Shown: positions 10,815 through 21,603, counted from the stretch's first letter. The stretch: 64,000 bases of DNA from Methanogenium marinum (GCF_028912405.1 NZ_JAKELO010000002.1:1807276-1871275); one strand, 5' to 3'. The notes: generated by a model not told the origin, from the sequence alone. Translations and numbers: made by a program.

Positions 10815-11924
10815 TTGTGCAGTTCTTCCCGCCTGGTATCCGGAGGTACCCTGATGCATTTTACTGATGGAAAAATTCCGGAAGGATATATTACCTACAC
10901 CCGGCGGAAGGTGGCGATTATTGGAGCAGGCATTCTGGTACTTCTCCTGCTCCTCGTTGTTTCCATTGCGGTCGGTGCTGTTGATATTCCCATTCGTTCT
11001 GTTGTGGGGACGCTCACCGGAATGGCACCGGATCCACTCTATGACCGGATCATATGGAATATCCGCCTGCCGCAGGCACTTGCCGCGATTGTGGCAGGAG
11101 TTGGTCTTGCGATTGCCGGTGTTGGGATGCAGTCAGTCCTGAGAAACCCGCTTGGTTCACCATATACTCTGGGTATTTCCCATGCAGCAGCCTTCGGTGC
11201 TGCGTTCTCAGTCATTGTCCTTGGAACCGGCACGATGCGCAGCAGCGGTGCTGACGCAGTTGCACTCAATAACCCGTATATTACGACCATCTTCGCCTTC
11301 ATATTCTGCCTCGTCGCAACGTTCATTATAATCGCGATATCACGTATCCGGGCGTCATCGCCCGAGGTGATGGTGCTTGCAGGTGTTGCCATTGGTTCGC
11401 TCTTTACTGCCGGGACGATGTTTCTGCAGTACTTTGCTGACGATGTACAGCTTGCGGCTGTTGTCTTCTGGACATTCGGAGATGTGGGCAGGGCCGGGTG
11501 GAATGAACTCATTGTGATGACTGTCGTTGTCGTACTGGCTATCATCTATTTCGTAATGAAACGCTGGGACTACAACGCGATTGATGCCGGTGATGAAACG
11601 GCAAAAGGACTGGGGGTCAATGTTGACCGCGAACGTATTGTGGGAATGCTTGTCGCCTCATTTGTAACAGCCATCATCGTGGCCTTTTTGGGTATTATCG
11701 GGTTTGTCGGTCTTGTATGTCCGCATATGGTTCGCCGGTTAATTGGCGATGACCACCGTTACCTTGTCCCCGGTACCTGTGTCTGCGGGGCCCTCCTGCT
11801 TCTGGCCTCTGACACCGCCGCCCGTCTCATTATTGCACCTCATATTCTGCCGGTAGCTATTCTCACCGCGTTCATGGGTGCTCCAATATTCCTTTATCTC
11901 ATTATATGGGGGCGGTCACGGTGA
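10815..11924 (+). CDS. FecCD-family iron ABC transporter permease
   Basis: RLPQALAAIVAGVGLAIAGVGMQSVLRNPLGSPYTLGIS and FLGIIGFVGLVCPHMVRRLIGDDHR motifs. Confidence 0.95.
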   Translation: MCSSSRLVSGGTLMHFTDGKIPEGYITYTRRKVAIIGAGILVLLLLLVVSIAVGAVDIPIRSVVGTLTGMAPDPLYDRIIWNIRLPQALAAIVAGVGLAIAGVGMQSVLRNPLGSPYTLGISHAAAFGAAFSVIVLGTGTMRSSGADAVALNNPYITTIFAFIFCLVATFIIIAISRIRASSPEVMVLAGVAIGSLFTAGTMFLQYFADDVQLAAVVFWTFGDVGRAGWNELIVMTVVVVLAIIYFVMKRWDYNAIDAGDETAKGLGVNVDRERIVGMLVASFVTAIIVAFLGIIGFVGLVCPHMVRRLIGDDHRYLVPGTCVCGALLLLASDTAARLIIAPHILPVAILTAFMGAPIFLYLIIWGRSR

Positions 11925-12682
11925 TTCTCGATATCAATGGTGTTTCTTTCACCTATCGCAGTTCAGACGTGCTGCATGATGTTTCCTTTGACGTAAAACC
12001 GGGAGAGGTGGTCTCTATCCTCGGACCAAACGGGGTGGGGAAGACCACACTTCTACGGTGTATTAATGCGATTCTTGCGCCAAAGACGGGAAATATCCTT
12101 GTTGGTGATGATAATATCCTTTCCCTCTCACGCATGGAGGTGGCACGCCGCATCGGATATGTGTCACAGCAGTGCGAAAAGGCACGCCTGACGGTCTTTG
12201 ATGCCATTCTTCTGGGACGACGGCCGCATATGGGCTGGAGTGTTTCGGATGATGATCTAAAGATTGTTGAGTCTGCTATCCGTATGCTTCAACTTGAAAA
12301 TCTCTCTCTGCGCTACACGGATGAGATGAGCGGCGGAGAACTTCAGAAGGTAAGTATTGCCCGTGCCCTTGTGCAGGAACCAAGGCTTCTCCTCCTCGAT
12401 GAGCCGACGAGCAGTCTGGATCTGAAAAATCAAATTGACATTCTCTCCACCATACGGGCAGTGGTGAAGAGCCACCAGGTATCTGCGGTCATGACGATGC
12501 ATGACCTCAATCTTGCTATCCGTTTCTCAGACCGGTTTATCCTCCTGAAAGACGGGACGATTTATGAAGTGGGTGGCCATGAGATTATCCGGCCGGATGT
12601 AATAGAAGAGGTGTATGGTCTCCCCGTCTATGTGGAGACGGTTGCCGGCCATCCGGTGGTTGTTCCCAACGGTGGCAAATGA
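11906..12682 (+). CDS. Iron ABC transporter ATP-binding protein
   Basis: Walker A GPNGVGKTT, signature SGGELQKV, Walker B LLLLDEPTSSLD; overlaps the permease. Confidence 0.95.
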   Translation: MGAVTVILDINGVSFTYRSSDVLHDVSFDVKPGEVVSILGPNGVGKTTLLRCINAILAPKTGNILVGDDNILSLSRMEVARRIGYVSQQCEKARLTVFDAILLGRRPHMGWSVSDDDLKIVESAIRMLQLENLSLRYTDEMSGGELQKVSIARALVQEPRLLLLDEPTSSLDLKNQIDILSTIRAVVKSHQVSAVMTMHDLNLAIRFSDRFILLKDGTIYEVGGHEIIRPDVIEEVYGLPVYVETVAGHPVVVPNGGK

Positions 12683-12853
12683 CGATGGGGTGATGCCAGT
12701 CTTCCTCCTCTCCTGCTTTTCTTTCCTTCTGTTATCATCACTATCACTTCACTTCCTACAAAGTCACCAATAGATCCGCTATTTTTTCCCGGTTGCATCG
12801 GATGAAAGGGCAAAAGGAGAACCTTTTTACCATTTTTTTGCCCATAAACAATT

Positions 12854-13567
12854 ATGAAATACAATCTGACCGGAGACAATCTGCAGTTCGTTACCCTGGA
12901 AATTGAGCCGGGGGATAAGGTCTATGCGGAAGCCGGTGCGCTGGTATACATGTCCGGCAACATTAATATGGATGCAAAACTTCAGGGCGGACTTCTGAAA
13001 GGCCTGAAACGCACCCTTGCCGGTGAATCTTTCATGGTGACACATTTTACCAGTGTCGGTGGTCCGGGGCTTGCCGCATTCGGAGGAAACTGTCCGGGAA
13101 AGATTGTAGCAATGGACATCACTGGAAAAGAGTTCATTGCACAGAGAGATGCCTTCCTCTGTGCCGAAGAGAGTGTAAAATGGGAGATTGCATTCCAGAA
13201 GCGTCTTGGTTCCACATTCTTTGGCGGTGAAGGATTTATTCTCCAGCATCTCTCCGGGGAGGGTATGGTATTTCTGCATGCAGCAGGAGACCTCGTGGAG
13301 GTTGACCTGAAACCGGATCAGGTATACAAGGTATCTACAGCCCATGTGGTCGGATGGGAACCATCGGTTACCTATGACATACAGGCAGTAGGTGGAATAA
13401 AAACAGCGATGTTTGGTGGTGAAGGTCTCTTCATGACCACGCTCACCGGACCTGGCAAAGTGATTATCCAGTCGATGACCCTGCCACAGTTGGCAAATGC
13501 CGTGCAGCCCTTCCTTCCGACCCAGTCATCCGGGGGCGACAGTGGTGGGTTCCAGTTGAAATTCTGA
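12854..13567 (+). CDS. AIM24/TIGR00266-family protein
   Basis: LEIEPGDKVYAEAGALVYMSGNINM and GEGFILQHLSGEGMVFLHAAGDLVEVDL. Confidence 0.85.
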   Translation: MKYNLTGDNLQFVTLEIEPGDKVYAEAGALVYMSGNINMDAKLQGGLLKGLKRTLAGESFMVTHFTSVGGPGLAAFGGNCPGKIVAMDITGKEFIAQRDAFLCAEESVKWEIAFQKRLGSTFFGGEGFILQHLSGEGMVFLHAAGDLVEVDLKPDQVYKVSTAHVVGWEPSVTYDIQAVGGIKTAMFGGEGLFMTTLTGPGKVIIQSMTLPQLANAVQPFLPTQSSGGDSGGFQLKF

Positions 13568-13574
13568 TGTTCTT

Positions 13575-13862
13575 ATGACAGAAATACAGTCCGAAGCAAA
13601 CAGCCGGGGCAGACGTGCAGGGGGAATTCTCCTCCTTGCATGTGCCGTCATTGCACTTCTCCTGTTTGTACTGGCCAATTTGGGCATCATCGCAGCGGGA
13701 CTCTTCACGTTCCTTTTTCTGGCACTCATCGTAGTGGGTATCATCTGTATCGGAATTGCACTATTTGCGATTCCAATGTATATTATGAAAGATCCCACGG
13801 TTGAGCCCGGCAATTATGAACTGGACGATGTTTCACCAGTGAACGATGCTAAAGATCACTGA
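13575..13862 (+). CDS. Small two-TM hypothetical protein
   Basis: Two hydrophobic segments; 8 bp after the AIM24 gene. Confidence 0.55.
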   Translation: MTEIQSEANSRGRRAGGILLLACAVIALLLFVLANLGIIAAGLFTFLFLALIVVGIICIGIALFAIPMYIMKDPTVEPGNYELDDVSPVNDAKDH

Positions 13863-13916
13863 ATATTCATTTTTTTCACCAATATATATCGAGAGTGAGA
13901 ACCTACCATATTTGTC

Positions 13917-14705
13917 ATGGAGATGAGGTGTCCTGTCGTACTTGTACATGGGTGGAAGAGTCATCCAGAAGTGTGGAATCCTCTTGTCCGGCGGTTGGAG
14001 GAGGAGTCTTTTGTATGCTGGAACTTTAGCCATGCCAAACTGCGGGATGCAGGCGCAGAAGAGATTGGCCGTGCCCTGATGGATTTTATCCATACGATGC
14101 AGGAGAAGCATGAATACCGGGGCGAGGTTGATATTGTCTGTCATTCCATGGGTGCTGCGGTAGCCAGATATATGCTGGAAGTGATGGATGGTGACTCCCG
14201 TACCATTCCGGTGAGGATGCTCATTGGTATCGGCCCGCCGAATAACGGTTCATCGATGGCAGAACTCTTCAATGATCCCGTTCACGGGCCCGCCATTCTG
14301 CAGCAGCTGAAGGGCACCTTTGTGCCGAAGACTTATGATCCGGCGGCTGACAGGTTGGTTCAGGAATTCCGGTCAACCGGGCCGTTTGTGCAGGCACTAC
14401 GGGATGTCGGTCTGCGCAATGATGTCAGGTACCGGGTGATTGTTGCCGGAAATACGACCGGCACACCGGATTTCTTCCCCCTCTTCAAAGGACAGACATG
14501 GGCATATTCGCGAGAAGGGTGGCAGATGACTGCCCGGGGGGATGGCATTGTCTCTCATATGGATTCCCATATGTCGGGTGCTGAGATTGCCGTACTGCCG
14601 GATGATCCAGCGGCGCTGAATGTGGCTGCATCGGATTATTGCCATCTCCGCCTGCCGGGAAACCCGGAGGTGGTTGAACAGGTGATCCGGTTTTTGCGGG
14701 AGTAG
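13917..14705 (+). CDS. Alpha/beta hydrolase (lipase class 2-like)
   Basis: PVVLVHGWKSHPEVW, VDIVCHSMGAAVARY nucleophile elbow, IGIGPPNNGSSMAEL. Confidence 0.85.
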   Translation: MEMRCPVVLVHGWKSHPEVWNPLVRRLEEESFVCWNFSHAKLRDAGAEEIGRALMDFIHTMQEKHEYRGEVDIVCHSMGAAVARYMLEVMDGDSRTIPVRMLIGIGPPNNGSSMAELFNDPVHGPAILQQLKGTFVPKTYDPAADRLVQEFRSTGPFVQALRDVGLRNDVRYRVIVAGNTTGTPDFFPLFKGQTWAYSREGWQMTARGDGIVSHMDSHMSGAEIAVLPDDPAALNVAASDYCHLRLPGNPEVVEQVIRFLRE

Positions 14706-14881
14706 ATCTCTCAAACGTATATTTTTGGCAGGATGCAGATCTTTGTTGACGTCTGATGCATAATTTTGGCACAATATTTTTTTGAATGAAACCCGAAAAT
14801 GGGAGTCATAATTATGGTTTTCCTGTATGATCACCAGAGATTACAAAAAAGGGAATGAAACAGGGAGATGTGTAATTATCC

Positions 14882-15739
14882 TTATTGTGGGGTAGAAAAA
14901 TCGTTCACATCCCACCAAATCTTCATCCGGTGGGAATGGCCGGGCACAACGACAGTATCGCCGTCATGCTGCAGGGACTGCATGATATACTCCCTGAGCA
15001 ACTTTTCCTGCTTTTCTGTTGTGACAAAGTGTCGTGGTTTGAAATATTCAACTGCCTCATCTTCGGTTGCAAACCGGTAGATATGTTCATAGACAAAATG
15101 CTCGATATGGGGGAAAATACCCATCCCATAGAGGATATTGAAGATAATATCTGAATTTGGTGATGCCACATACTCTGTTCCGTGGAGTTTCGGCCAGAGA
15201 TCTGCAGACATCCTCTCCCATGAGGCAACTCCCGCAAACCAAAAGATATAGACATATTTTGAGGATGCTTCAATCATCTTTTCAATCGCTGCTTTCATGT
15301 CGGGGACATCCAGCGAAAATGAGGCAAAAACTACATCATAGGGCCCCGAGAGATCTGCTGCCACATCCACATCTTCCCAGCGTTTCTGTACGCAGTCTGC
15401 ATTCCCGATGTTCTCCTCTTTCAGGTTCTCCTTTAAAACGGAAAACATACCAACAGAAGGTTCAACAGCAGTAATATGGCTGACCTGGCGGGCGATGGGA
15501 ATGGTGATGGCACCCGGCCCTGCTCCCACGTCACAAACCCGTGATTCAGGTGTCAGGGCGAGTCCGGCGATGGTCCGGTTGACCCTTTCGCCGTTCTTTT
15601 CATATGACATCCGGTAGAATTTGCGGGCGGCGTCCTGTTCGTCCCACATACTTGCACTGTCCTTCCGGTTGTTTATTTCATGGTTCTTCTGCCACTGTTC
15701 TTTCCAGCATGTGTTCCAGTCGATGGGTGTCTGTGTCAT
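14882..15739 (-). CDS. Class I SAM-dependent methyltransferase
   Basis: RVCDVGAGPGAITIPIA motif I. Confidence 0.85.
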   Translation of the reverse strand: MTQTPIDWNTCWKEQWQKNHEINNRKDSASMWDEQDAARKFYRMSYEKNGERVNRTIAGLALTPESRVCDVGAGPGAITIPIARQVSHITAVEPSVGMFSVLKENLKEENIGNADCVQKRWEDVDVAADLSGPYDVVFASFSLDVPDMKAAIEKMIEASSKYVYIFWFAGVASWERMSADLWPKLHGTEYVASPNSDIIFNILYGMGIFPHIEHFVYEHIYRFATEDEAVEYFKPRHFVTTEKQEKLLREYIMQSLQHDGDTVVVPGHSHRMKIWWDVNDFSTPQ

Positions 15740-16077
15740 ATTCTCTCCTCAGGTGTCAGGGATTTCTGCATAATTCTCCATGTGGGCATACCGGTGGTTT
15801 CTTTCTGAAATGTGCTGTATGAGCGTATTCAGTGACCGGGCAGGCACGGGTCATACGAAAAATACAATTATTCTAATTAAGTGTGATATTTTATCTATTA
15901 AATAGGAATCTATTTTCCTGACCAGGGCATGGTTTCTCTCTTTCCCCGATTTATCTAAAGAGTATTTTCCCTGCCTGAATCTGGGTTAAATATTTGCCCC
16001 TGATGCCCGCTTCCGGTACCATTTTGTCGGCATGACTCAAATATTCTGTATTGCCCGATACCGGAGCTGTTACCTGT

Positions 16078-17247
16078 ATGATCATACTTGATGAACCCTA
16101 TGTATCCCGTTACCTGAGAGAGACCATCATCTCTGCCGGTTTGCCTGTGCTCATAAATGAGATGTCGGAAACGCAGGACTTTCCGGATGAGACTATGCTC
16201 ATGGACGATGCGGCAAGTATTGCCCTGATGAAGGATGACCCGGATCAGAAACTGTACAGTAATTCTGAACATGCTCTTCAGTGGATTGCAGATAATCTGG
16301 TGTTTACCGGACTTCCGGAAACAATCAGACAGTTCAAGGATAAGGTGGCATTCCGCCGTCTTCTCCTGCCACTCTTCCCTGATTTTTTCTTTCGTGAAGT
16401 GGCAGCAGAAGACTTGGAAAACCTGGACATCCGCTGTATTCCAAAGCCCTTTATCATCAAACCGGCAGTAGGGTTTTTCAGCGCGGGTGTGCATATGGTC
16501 ACATCTGACGCTGAATGGGAAAAGGTGCTTTTATCCTTGAGAGAAGAGATAAACGTTCATTCTTCGCTTTTTCCCCCACAGGTATACAACTCTGCGACAT
16601 GGATAATTGAAGAGTATATTCAGGGAACCGAACTTGCAGTGGACGCCTGTTTCACAGCCGATGGAGAACCGGTTGTTCTCAATATTCTCTCTCATATGTT
16701 CTCATCCGATGCGGATGTGGACGACAAAGTCTACCTGACGTCCAAAGCGATTATCAGAGAATACCTGTCTCCGGTGATGAACCTTCTTCGTCAGATTCAG
16801 GCACTCACCGGCATCAGGAATTTCCCCCTCCATATTGAGGTGCGGGTGGATGAAGACGGGCATGTAGTACCTATTGAAGTAAATCCAATGCGGTTTGCAG
16901 GGTGGTGTACGACTGATATCGCAGCGTACGCCTATGGTATCAACGTTTACCGGGCATACTTTGAAGAGAATGCACCTGACTGGGAGACACTGTTGGCAGA
17001 TGACAATGGAGATGTCTACGCCCTCTTTGTGGTAAAACCCCCTGAAGATATGCCCCCCAAAACAATTGTCGGGTTTGATTATGATGGGTTTACAGCCTCG
17101 TTTGCCCATCCCTTAGAGATGCGTCCGGTGGACTTTGACTTATATCCGGTATTCGGATTCTTCTTTGTGAAGATGGAAGACGGGGATATGCGGGAAGCAG
17201 AAGCATTCCTGCAGGCTGATCTGCGGGAGTTTATTCGTATCCGGTAA
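16078..17247 (+). CDS. ATP-grasp domain protein of unknown specificity
   Basis: KPFIIKPAVGFFSAGVHMV, WIIEEYIQGTELAVDA, FPLHIEVRVDEDGHVVPIEVNPMRFAG; start taken at MIILDEPYVSRY. Confidence 0.75.
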   Translation: MIILDEPYVSRYLRETIISAGLPVLINEMSETQDFPDETMLMDDAASIALMKDDPDQKLYSNSEHALQWIADNLVFTGLPETIRQFKDKVAFRRLLLPLFPDFFFREVAAEDLENLDIRCIPKPFIIKPAVGFFSAGVHMVTSDAEWEKVLLSLREEINVHSSLFPPQVYNSATWIIEEYIQGTELAVDACFTADGEPVVLNILSHMFSSDADVDDKVYLTSKAIIREYLSPVMNLLRQIQALTGIRNFPLHIEVRVDEDGHVVPIEVNPMRFAGWCTTDIAAYAYGINVYRAYFEENAPDWETLLADDNGDVYALFVVKPPEDMPPKTIVGFDYDGFTASFAHPLEMRPVDFDLYPVFGFFFVKMEDGDMREAEAFLQADLREFIRIR

Positions 17248-17328
17248 TGCCTTAATTTTTAACGGGCAAAAAAGGGGTGAACGGGCATTGATGTTTTTTA
17301 TGTGACCGGGGTTAGGATTTTCAGGTAT

Positions 17329-17910
17329 CTATTCCGGGTGTTTATCTTTCGGAACGGGAGTCTCTTCCTTCCCTTCTGCTACCTCGCAGACAATCCCAGT
17401 CAGTACTGAGAACACAATCAGGTATGTGGTCAGGACTGCGGTATAGAGGCCGCCGAAATAGTAGATCATGACCGGAATGAACGGGAGTTTTACCGACCGC
17501 GTATAGAGGAATACACCTGCAAGAGCAGTTCTCATCCCTTTTTCCCGGAAATCAGCGAGCATTGAATACCAGACATAGACAGGGCCTGTTGCAATGATAC
17601 CAGCGATGATTGCGATTATCCATCCGGTTCGTCCCGATTTTGACCCGAGGTGCTTTGCAATTGCTTTTGGTTTGATGAAGAGATTGACGAGAAACATCAG
17701 GACAAAAACCAACACCAGTACAGGGATTATTTGCCGGAGAACATCAAAAAAGGCATTCAGTGCCTGGATTGCAACTGTTATGTCCAGAATGGCAACAATG
17801 CAATAGATACCTGCGACAATCCCGAGGAAGATGAGAGGGAACCGGGAATTGTACTTTTTATTCTGGTTCCCGTTTCCATTCTCTTTTTTCATCTCCCCTT
17901 TCTGCTTCAT
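17329..17910 (-). CDS. Permease component, split DUF318/UPF0718-like
   Basis: Five predicted TM helices; 4-bp overlap with the upstream permease half. Confidence 0.6.
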   Translation of the reverse strand: MKQKGEMKKENGNGNQNKKYNSRFPLIFLGIVAGIYCIVAILDITVAIQALNAFFDVLRQIIPVLVLVFVLMFLVNLFIKPKAIAKHLGSKSGRTGWIIAIIAGIIATGPVYVWYSMLADFREKGMRTALAGVFLYTRSVKLPFIPVMIYYFGGLYTAVLTTYLIVFSVLTGIVCEVAEGKEETPVPKDKHPE

Positions 17911-18341
17911 AGTATGCCTCCAAGAAGGGAGAGGGTGACTTCAGTTAGTATGGCAATAAGAATTGCAAAGATAAATCCACAGAGATTGCGTGCAATTGCA
18001 AATCGTTTCCCGAGGATGTTCATCTCCATGGGAAGCTGAATAACACCAACAGTGACCCACGCAACGATGAATGCGGTAACCGCAGTGATGCTGATGCCGG
18101 TGTTCAGGAGTTCCCCTCCAATTACATAGCTTGTAACCGGGTTTCCGGCAGCAATACTTCCAATTGCAGCACCGGCGACCGGATCAACGAGCGGATGGCC
18201 GGTAAAGACCATTCCATACCATTCGGGTGGAATTATTGTCAGAAGAAGGCTTACCAGAAGCAGGATTCCAAGGATCTGTGGGATCACCTGCACCATGGAC
18301 GTATATGTCTTCTCAGCACTGGCCCGTATATCCATATTCAT
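17907..18341 (-). CDS. Permease component, split DUF318/UPF0718-like
   Basis: AAIGSIAAGNPVTSYVIGGELLNTGISITAVTAFIVAWVTVGVIQLPME. Confidence 0.65.
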   Translation of the reverse strand: MNMDIRASAEKTYTSMVQVIPQILGILLLVSLLLTIIPPEWYGMVFTGHPLVDPVAGAAIGSIAAGNPVTSYVIGGELLNTGISITAVTAFIVAWVTVGVIQLPMEMNILGKRFAIARNLCGFIFAILIAILTEVTLSLLGGIL

Positions 18342-18357
18342 TCATTATGGGAAGAGT

Positions 18358-18412
18358 GGGTTAATGGTTGGGATCCCACCTGTCATTGGGATCCCGGTTT
18401 GGTGATTAACCC
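18358..18412 (-). promoter_or_regulatory. 55-bp imperfect hairpin/dyad just upstream of the split permease
   Basis: GGGTTAAT (18358-18365) ... ATTAACCC (18405-18412) enclosing two GGGATCCC boxes (18370-18377, 18388-18395). Confidence 0.55.
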
Positions 18413-18528
18413 TGTTCTTTGAGTGTGGGCCGTTGCCGGGAAAAGATTTGAGTAGTGGAATGTGGATAAATTTCAACGAAAGATGGGCAGGAAGATGCCG
18501 CATCCTTCTGATGAATTAAAAAACAGAT

Positions 18529-18984
18529 CTACCAGACTTCGGGAAATGCCATGTTGGTATAGATATCTTCAAGGCGTGCCTTGTGGCCAGCTTCCATGTT
18601 GGAAAGGTTTGTGAATAATTTCTTTTGTTCCGCGTCTGTACTCAGTTCTGCGAGTTCCCGGTACATATTTCGTGCATCCTCTTCCTTCTTGATAGCAAGG
18701 GCAATGCCTTCGACGGGTTTCATATCCACTGTCAGTTGTGGAACATCCAGTGTTTCTGAAATCTTGTAGTCCCGTTCTTCATCAAAGTGAAATGATTTAA
18801 TCGGTTTCGTGAGAAAATCTTCCAGTGTTTCCCGGTGGCCCTGTTCTTCTTCAGCAAGTTCACTGAATATTTTTTTCATTGTCTCATCAGTTGCGCATCT
18901 CTCGATTCCCCGATAGAATGTGTAAGATTCCACCTCGTTTGCGATAGCACCTGAAAGAATACTACGAAATTCTTCTTTTTTCAT
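18529..18984 (-). CDS. Ferritin-like/rubrerythrin-family protein
   Basis: AIANEVESYTFYRGIE, ELAEEEQGHRETLEDFL and LSNMEAGHKARLEDIY helices. Confidence 0.85.
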   Translation of the reverse strand: MKKEEFRSILSGAIANEVESYTFYRGIERCATDETMKKIFSELAEEEQGHRETLEDFLTKPIKSFHFDEERDYKISETLDVPQLTVDMKPVEGIALAIKKEEDARNMYRELAELSTDAEQKKLFTNLSNMEAGHKARLEDIYTNMAFPEVW

Positions 18985-19276
18985 ATATGTTCCCCCCCAG
19001 TGAGGATGGTGGTAATAGTGTGGGTGAGATATATAAAATATTGCCCGGCCAGAACCTCCATGTGAGGGTGACCAAATATATAAATTATTTGATTTTTCAG
19101 AGCTGTTTTTTGAAAAGCAGTCGTGATTGTCTGGTTATTATACAAATAATTCCGCTGAATCGTGGATATGGGAGCCTTTCCTCTTTTCTTTGTATAATTT
19201 GGGATCTGAGTGTCAGGTTCTCAATTGGGGAAGATGGGGTATATGTTTATTACTATCATGCGCCATAATAAAATTT

Positions 19277-19507
19277 ATGAAAACCATCATCCATGCCGCA
19301 AAGAGTTTCAACGGAATCCAGATATCATTCCTCTCTGGGAATGACACGGTATCTGAACTCTTCAGTTATGAAAACCTGATTGACATGAAAATAAATGTCT
19401 CAGATCTTGTCGAACACCCTGAATATTATGCTGTTGACATGAATGGGCCTGTTATTCGCAGAACTGATTTTTGCAAACCTGAAATGCACCAAGAATGTAA
19501 GCAATGA
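19277..19507 (+). CDS. Small hypothetical protein
   Basis: MKTIIHAAKSFNGIQISFLSGNDTVSELFSYENLIDMK...; codon usage looks plausible. Confidence 0.4.
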   Translation: MKTIIHAAKSFNGIQISFLSGNDTVSELFSYENLIDMKINVSDLVEHPEYYAVDMNGPVIRRTDFCKPEMHQECKQ

Positions 19508-19872
19508 ACGTTGGCAGGCGAAATAGTAACGTATTTTTTCAAAGGGTGTTCGGGATGACGTCATTTTTCTGGCAGTGGTGAATTTTATTCATCTCTGACA
19601 GGAAGAGATGTTCATGTACGATATTTTCTGGTAATTGTATTCATGGATAGTAAAAGACGGGTGTTACATTTCCGGATTTGTTCATTTCTTCTCTGCGTAT
19701 TTGCTTTTTTTTTGGAGTGGATGTTCAAACATATTTCCTGTCCGGTAAGATATGCCTGAATAACGGGTGGGTCCAGGGGTATATTTCTTCTCTGATTGCG
19801 AATAAAGAGACGAAATACTGGAAGAAGAAGTATATGACATTGCGAGAAACGTGTGAAGTGTGGGATGCCTAA

Positions 19873-20823
19873 ATGCTGGAAATATATTTATCCCGTAATG
19901 GTGATGACGCTCGCCTGGGTCAACCCATAAAGGTCACAGAATTTGAGAAGAACTGCTGGATAAATCTTATCGCGCCGGATGATGCAGAGATAAAACGGGT
20001 TGCAGATGCTCTCTTTGTGCCGGATGATTTTCTCAGGGCAGCACTCGATGATGATGAACAGCCACGGATTGATTCTGAAGATGACGTTTCACTGGTTGTC
20101 ATCGATATCCCGGAAGTTACGTCAGGAAAAAAACCGTATCTCTATGACAGCTTCCCCTTGGGCATTATCATCACGAAAGATGCAATCATAACCGTTTCAT
20201 TGCGGAAGAACCGGATTATTGATGATTTTATCAACGGTGAAATCAAGTCATTTGTCACTTATAAACGCACCCGGTTTCTGTTTCTCATATTATTCAGGAC
20301 AGCACGACTCTATCTGAAAGATCTTCGGACGATTGACAAAAAAAGTGAAGAATATGAGCTGACACTTCATAAATCCATGAAAAATGAAGCACTGATTGGC
20401 CTGATGAACCTACAAAAAAGTCTGGTCTTCTTCTCAACCTCCCTGAAGGCAAATGAAGGTGTCCTTGAAAAAATAATGAAGTTTGGCCCTATACGATTCT
20501 ATGAGGAGGACCGCGAATTACTTGACGATGTAATAATTGAAAACCGGCAGGCGATTGAGATGGCGGGCATCTATTCCAATATTCTCTACGGGATGATGGG
20601 TGCATTCGCGTCTGTTATTAATAACAATATGAATCGTGTGATGAAGATTCTTGCATCAATTACGATTATTTTCTCTGTTCCAACGATAATATCCAGTTTT
20701 TATGGTATGAATGTAGGGCTTCCCATGCAGGATGACCCGTCTGCATACCTCTTTATTATTCTCCTCTCCGCTGCAGTCTGCTTTTTACTGGGATATCTTC
20801 TGAAAACAAAGGATTTTTTGTAA
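19873..20823 (+). CDS. CorA-like Mg2+/divalent cation transporter
   Basis: C-terminal IISSFYGMNVGLP motif with two TM helices. Confidence 0.9.
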   Translation: MLEIYLSRNGDDARLGQPIKVTEFEKNCWINLIAPDDAEIKRVADALFVPDDFLRAALDDDEQPRIDSEDDVSLVVIDIPEVTSGKKPYLYDSFPLGIIITKDAIITVSLRKNRIIDDFINGEIKSFVTYKRTRFLFLILFRTARLYLKDLRTIDKKSEEYELTLHKSMKNEALIGLMNLQKSLVFFSTSLKANEGVLEKIMKFGPIRFYEEDRELLDDVIIENRQAIEMAGIYSNILYGMMGAFASVINNNMNRVMKILASITIIFSVPTIISSFYGMNVGLPMQDDPSAYLFIILLSAAVCFLLGYLLKTKDFL

Positions 20824-20914
20824 AACAAAATATTCATCATTTTTCTGATGGTATTGTCATGTCGTCCCGTACCGTTTGCAGGGCAAAGAAGTAAATGAGT
20901 GTACGGATGATTGT

Positions 20915-21367
20915 ATGGCGGAACACCGTATGGGGGGTGTTTCTTTGGGTTCCCGGAGGGGGTATAAATTGAGTAAATCTAATGGAAAATGTTTTGATGT
21001 AAATCTTAAACTGGCGTCAACGGGTGGCGTATCTCAACTGGTGGAAGCCGCAGGGCGACAAATGAATTCATGTGGTGTTTGTGACACTGCGAATGATTGT
21101 GTGAAACGCATTCTGGGGGAGGTGATGTTTGATATTATCATGAACGGATACCCGGATCACCGCGGATACCTTGCACTTGGGTGTACATTCAACAAAGGTG
21201 ATGTCACCATACGGATAGCAGACCATGGAATCCCGCGTAACATCTTTGAGGATGCGGATAACCCTGTTGCAGGGAGGATTCGTGCAGAAATGGATGAATT
21301 ATCATATACATCTGTTGCAGGAGAAAATATACTACAGATGGTAAAAACGGGTGCACTATACCTTTAA
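20915..21367 (+). CDS. RsbW-like HATPase (anti-sigma-factor-type) protein
   Basis: VKRILGEVMFDIIMNGYPDHRGYLALGCTFNKGDVTIRIADHGIPRNIF resembles HATPase_c_2 N-box and DxG motifs. Confidence 0.6.
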   Translation: MAEHRMGGVSLGSRRGYKLSKSNGKCFDVNLKLASTGGVSQLVEAAGRQMNSCGVCDTANDCVKRILGEVMFDIIMNGYPDHRGYLALGCTFNKGDVTIRIADHGIPRNIFEDADNPVAGRIRAEMDELSYTSVAGENILQMVKTGALYL

Positions 21368-21603
21368 TTTCAATTTTTTGTAATTCAAACCTGCCTTATG
21401 CTTAGGCCATTTTCTGATAATTTTTTGGAAAAGGGGCGGCAAAATTATGTTTTTCCGTCCAAATCATCTGATGATTATGTTCTCGCGAGAGTTGGTCAGG
21501 GAGCACCTGAATGGTTCATTTGTCTGAAGGAAAAATAGGCAAAAAAGAAAAGATGCTCGCGTGTGACCCGTAGTCAAAAAAATGGTTTTTTGATTAAGTA
21601 AGG

